The translations under genes and the position numbers were made by a program. From Gammaproteobacteria bacterium (lineage in GTDB: Bacteria; Pseudomonadota; Gammaproteobacteria; SZUA-229): a stretch of DNA of 7,852 nt. Shown in pieces: positions 5,325 through 7,852 of this stretch. The stretch lies in assembly GCA_026998145.1 (NCBI GenBank), contig JALTRC010000549.1, positions 1 through 7,852 of the forward strand, given 5' to 3'. The notes beneath the pieces are model-generated. The model did no database searches. It worked only from the letters and a program-made list of their open reading frames with translations, and had not been told where the DNA came from. Position 1 is the first letter of the stretch. Every line of letters starts with the position of its first letter.

Positions 5325-6557
5325 ATGACACATAAAAATAAAGACAAAGCCCATATCGTTATTATCGGTGGTGGATTTGCCGGTCTGACAGCTCTGCATA
5401 ATTTACAACATATCCTGGGAAACCATGCTGCCATAACTTTAATCGATGCCAACAGCAATAGCGTAAACCGCCCAACGATGCCCGAGGTAGCCTTTACCGG
5501 TAAGCCTGCTTCCCACGCGCTGTTTCCACTAAACCATGCAGTTAATTCCCGTAATTCTGTATTCCATCAGGGCAGGGTTAAAAAAATTGAACCTGAGTTG
5601 AATCAGGTTCTTCTCGAAGATGGCAACAGTTTAAACTACGATTATTTGCTTGTCGCACCCGGTGCGGTGCATGATTATGATGCAGTAGAAGGTCTGGATG
5701 AATTTGGCTATTCCGTATGTGATGAAGTTCATGCATCCCATTTGTGGGAAGCATTACAAAACTTTAAGGGTGGAAATATTGTAATTGGTTCTGCCCCCAC
5801 AAAGCAGGGAACTCGCGTTAAGGCCCCTATATTAAAAGCAGCCTGTGAAGGCCCTATAGGTGAAGCCATGTTTATGCTGGATTTCTTTATGAAAAAGCAT
5901 CATCTGCGAGATAAAAGCACGATTAAAATATTTTCTCCGGCCGAAATATTTTTTGAAGATGTGGGGCCAAAGGTGCATAAAGCATTCGAATCATTGCTTG
6001 AAGAAGCAGGAATTAGCGTGGCCACTAATAAGGAGATTAGCCGCGTATATGCAGATCATGTGGAATTCTCTGATGGCAGCCAATGGGAGAGTGACTTTAC
6101 AATTGTATTGCCGCCACATGCGGCACCCGACTTTATCAGAGATTCCGGGCTGGGGGATGAAGCCGGCTGGATGCCAACAGATAATTCCATGCAGCATCTT
6201 GATCATGGAAATATTTTTGCAGCCGGTGATTGTAACGCACTGTCACAGCCTAAGTTAGGTCACATAGCGGCCATGCAGGGTAAAATTGCAGCCAGTAAAA
6301 TTGCGTTGGAGCTGGGTGAAAAAGTTGAAGTACCTGAATTTAAGCCGGAAGTGTTCTGTATTATGAATCGCGGTGGACATGAAGCAACCCTTATTTTAAC
6401 AGACACCCTGTATGGTGGCACACGAGATATTGTTACCAGTGGTGCGTTACCTCATTTAATGAAATGGTCATTTGATAATTATGTGGGGTATACCCATGGG
6501 CACTTACCACCAGAATGGTCTGAAGATATTATGAAAAAATTGCTGGAGCATTTATAA
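5325..6557 (+). CDS. Sulfide:quinone oxidoreductase-like FAD flavoprotein
   Basis: A 410-residue two-dinucleotide-fold flavoprotein. FAD is bound through IVIIGGGFAG (11-20) with the acidic D41 ending strand 2, and through NIFAAGDCNAL (296-306). Three cysteines sit where sulfide:quinone oxidoreductases carry their catalytic ones: C132 (YSVCDEVHA), C174 (AACEGP, followed by a helix like the family's CEGPxxEFAFLL) and C345 (FCIMNRGG). The extra C303 is in the FAD motif. The C-terminal stretch WSFDNYVGYTHGHLPPEW (381-398) and the following amphipathic helix match the membrane-association end of SQR. The likely reaction is oxidation of sulfide to polysulfide or sulfane sulfur with electrons passed to quinone at the inner membrane. 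A type II NADH dehydrogenase is the main alternative, less likely given the cysteines. AAAGAG lies 7 nt before the ATG. It ends 6 nt from the convergent gpmA with no terminator visible. Confidence 0.8.
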   Translation: MTHKNKDKAHIVIIGGGFAGLTALHNLQHILGNHAAITLIDANSNSVNRPTMPEVAFTGKPASHALFPLNHAVNSRNSVFHQGRVKKIEPELNQVLLEDGNSLNYDYLLVAPGAVHDYDAVEGLDEFGYSVCDEVHASHLWEALQNFKGGNIVIGSAPTKQGTRVKAPILKAACEGPIGEAMFMLDFFMKKHHLRDKSTIKIFSPAEIFFEDVGPKVHKAFESLLEEAGISVATNKEISRVYADHVEFSDGSQWESDFTIVLPPHAAPDFIRDSGLGDEAGWMPTDNSMQHLDHGNIFAAGDCNALSQPKLGHIAAMQGKIAASKIALELGEKVEVPEFKPEVFCIMNRGGHEATLILTDTLYGGTRDIVTSGALPHLMKWSFDNYVGYTHGHLPPEWSEDIMKKLLEHL

Positions 6558-6563
6558 AAATTC

Positions 6564-7256
6564 TCATAGCACACGAGTCAGTATTTCTTTATTGGTGATT
6601 TGTAAGTTCTCATCGAATTCATAAATATGAGGTGCGCCAGTGGCTAACTCATAATTGAGTATCTCTGCGGGTGTCATCTTCTCAATGTGCATAATAATAG
6701 CGCGTAGCGAATTGCCATGAGCAGAGACCAGAACGGTTTTATTGTCATGCAATTGCGGAACAATAGACTGATGGAAGTAGGGCATGGTACGCTCGGCTGT
6801 CATTTCCAGACTTTCACCATTGGGTGGCGGTATATCATAACTTCGTCGCCATTGATGCACTTTCTCAGCGCCAAATTGTTTCCTCACCTTGTCTTTATTG
6901 AGCCCCTGTAAATCTCCATAGAAGCGTTCATTAAGATTTTCTGACATAAAAATTTTTAACTCGGCCTCATCACCGGCTAAAGCCGTAAAGTGTTCGTAAC
7001 GTTCCTGATTTTTTTCATGTACACGAACATATTGCTGACAATACACATTATGCTTGAGAATTTCGTATAGAGTATCCTGTGCGCGCAATAAAACGGATGT
7101 GAAAGCCACATCTATATTGGTATGGGAAAGCATTTTGCCAACCTGTTCAGCTTCTTCCATGCCTTTTCGGCTAAGAGATACATCCACCCAGCCAGTAAAA
7201 CGATTCTGTAGATTCCATATTGACTGGCCGTGACGTACAAGTATTAGAACACTCAT
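6564..7256 (-). CDS. gpmA: 2,3-bisphosphoglycerate-dependent phosphoglycerate mutase
   Basis: Glycolytic/gluconeogenic enzyme interconverting 3- and 2-phosphoglycerate in the cytoplasm; 230 residues. Visible signatures: LVRHGQSIWNLQNRFTGW with the phospho-accepting H9, TSVLLRAQDTL with R58, NERFYGDLQGLNK with E110, WRRSYDIPPPNGESL (136-150) and the second catalytic histidine H180 in SAHGNSLRAI. Compared with E. coli GpmA, the segment between R58 and E110 is about 20 residues longer (72-106), and the region after WRRSY is shorter; this matches a known dPGM subgroup. The start ATG gives MSVLILVRHG, as expected; a strong ribosome site is not seen upstream. It is transcribed toward the SQR-like gene, and its promoter must lie in the 84 nt to the repeat element or inside that element. 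Confidence 0.95.
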   Translation of the reverse strand: MSVLILVRHGQSIWNLQNRFTGWVDVSLSRKGMEEAEQVGKMLSHTNIDVAFTSVLLRAQDTLYEILKHNVYCQQYVRVHEKNQERYEHFTALAGDEAELKIFMSENLNERFYGDLQGLNKDKVRKQFGAEKVHQWRRSYDIPPPNGESLEMTAERTMPYFHQSIVPQLHDNKTVLVSAHGNSLRAIIMHIEKMTPAEILNYELATGAPHIYEFDENLQITNKEILTRVL

Positions 7257-7340
7257 ATAAATTACCGTTTTATTGATCTAATATAATCCTGAAAACCAGG
7301 AGTTTATCCATTCAAACCAGATAATCAGTTGATTTTTTAA

Positions 7341-7499
7341 GGAAGCTCTGATTAATTCTGGACGAAACAGTTTGTATCTCAATTCTTCTGATTCAAGGCG
7401 ACGAATCGCACGTAATAGCCAGCTATTGCGAAGATTCGCAACGCAGAAGCAGGAGAATTGAGATGCGAAATGTGAGTTCATGAATTATTCAGAGCTTCC
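7341..7499 (-). repeat. 159-bp palindromic repeat element, copy 2 (inverted)
   Basis: The reverse complement of this stretch aligns gap-free with 2740-2898. Its ends are better inverted repeats than those of copy 1 (GGAAGCTCTGA at 7341-7351, TCAGAGCTTCC at 7489-7499), and both sides carry TTAA (7337-7340 and 7500-7503), either a 4-bp target duplication or part of the ends. The internal arms ATCTCAATTCTTCTG (7376-7390) and CAGGAGAATTGAGAT (7450-7464) pair over 15 positions with one G-T wobble. The centre reads GTAATAGC / GCTATTGC, less perfect than in copy 1. An open frame runs across it on the minus strand but looks non-coding. It stands 84 nt upstream of gpmA, oriented toward that gene just as copy 1 is toward the 2912 gene. 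Confidence 0.9.
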
Positions 7500-7570
7500 T
7501 TAAGTATAAACCTTAATACAATCACAGGCGAATCCATAATCATGCATAAAACTGGACGGATTAAAAACAT

Positions 7571-7852
7571 TGACGTGGTCAAGCATTTTGTGACACCTCA
7601 GTTAAGCCGCTTTTTCCACTTCCAATAATTTCTGTTCGAATGCATTCGGGCTCATGTAACCCAGATACGAATGCAGCCTTTCATGGTTATAAAACATGGC
7701 AATATATTCCAGTATATCCTGCTGCGCTTCATAACGAGTCTGGTAGTTTTTCCACTGAACCCGTTCCTGTTTTAAGCTTCCAAAGAAACTTTCAACGACC
7801 GCATTATCCCAGCAGTCACCTTTGCGACTCATACTGCCCGATATGCCGTGGG
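7571..7852 (-). mobile_element. IS3-family insertion sequence, 3' end (continues past the window)
   Basis: The transposase end at 7602 is followed by 31 nt that read as an IS3-type terminal repeat. From the outside inward on + it begins TGACGTGGTCAAGC and continues through TTTTGTGACACCT; IS3 ends characteristically start with TG. The outer boundary at 7571 is inferred from this pattern. The other end and any target duplication lie outside the window, so the boundary is tentative. Confidence 0.6.
7602..7852 (-). CDS. IS3-family transposase OrfB, C-terminal part
   Basis: The frame is open through the window edge: codons before the internal ATG at 7832 read HGISGS, continuous with SMSRKGDCWDNAVVESFFGSLKQE, so the gene begins outside. 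This is the end of the rve integrase core of IS3 OrfB. It includes the last acidic residue of the DDE triad (E in VVESFF) with the conserved Lys seven residues later (SLK), and the family's closing stretch YNHERLHSYLGYMSPNAFE. In this family OrfB is usually made as an OrfAB fusion by -1 frameshifting; that site is not in the window. The visible part is intact, but whether the whole element is active cannot be judged. Confidence 0.93.
   Translation of the reverse strand, partial: HGISGSMSRKGDCWDNAVVESFFGSLKQERVQWKNYQTRYEAQQDILEYIAMFYNHERLHSYLGYMSPNAFEQKLLEVEKAA

Noticed and set aside
6940..7043. Extra segment of about 20 residues in GpmA before the NERFYG motif
   Set aside because: All catalytic residues are present, and I recall a dPGM subgroup with this longer loop and the RRSYDxPPPNGESL form, so it is ordinary subfamily variation, not an insertion event.
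7273..7305. CCTG-GTTTT-CAGG inverted repeat and TATATT-like box upstream of gpmA on the minus strand
   Set aside because: The stem has only 4 bp, and no -35 element stands at a sensible distance from the box (TTGAAT would be 24 nt away). It is not enough to call a promoter or operator.
1..7852. CRISPR arrays, tRNA or rRNA genes, toxin-antitoxin pairs, replication origins
   Set aside because: No regularly spaced repeats, no tRNA-like cloverleaf with a TTC-type loop, no rRNA segments and no such gene pairs were seen on either strand.

Overview
The window looks like chromosomal DNA of a gammaproteobacterium, probably one that oxidises reduced sulfur. This rests on a CbpA/CbpM chaperone pair and a zinc-ribbon thioredoxin 2 (both typical of Gammaproteobacteria and relatives) and on a sulfide:quinone oxidoreductase-like flavoprotein that keeps the three cysteines expected of that family. 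The genus cannot be read from the sequence.

Layout. Positions 9-761 encode a Crp/Fnr-family regulator. Positions 762-1007 are a regulatory spacer with two inverted repeats, a T tract and a GC-rich leader hairpin. Positions 1008-2739 hold a compact operon: cbpA, cbpM and trxC (J-domain co-chaperone, its modulator, thioredoxin 2). A 159-bp palindromic repeat (2740-2898) starts directly after the trxC stop codon. Then come, all on +, a small DUF1269/general-stress-like protein (2912-3463) overlapping by 4 nt an SLC13/ArsB-type anion permease (3460-4587), an AhpD-like thiol peroxidase-type protein (4642-5238) and the SQR-like flavoprotein (5325-6557). gpmA (phosphoglycerate mutase, 6564-7256) converges on it from the minus strand with only 6 nt between. 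A second, inverted copy of the 159-bp repeat lies at 7341-7499 upstream of gpmA, and the window ends inside an IS3-family insertion sequence (from about 7571).

How parts may work together. cbpA-cbpM-trxC looks like a protein-repair and thiol-redox unit. The permease, AhpD-like and SQR-like genes could form a sulfur/thiol module (sulfide oxidation, peroxide or persulfide handling, anion transport); this is inference from order and families only.

The most unusual signal is the pair of 159-bp repeats. They align without gaps at 131/159 identical positions, but the differences are concentrated in two internal 16-nt arms (15/32 identical), where six pairs of changes are exactly compensatory. The stem is preserved while its sequence changes. 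The two copies are inverted to each other, bracket the 2.9-7.3 kb gene block, and point in the same sense toward their downstream genes.
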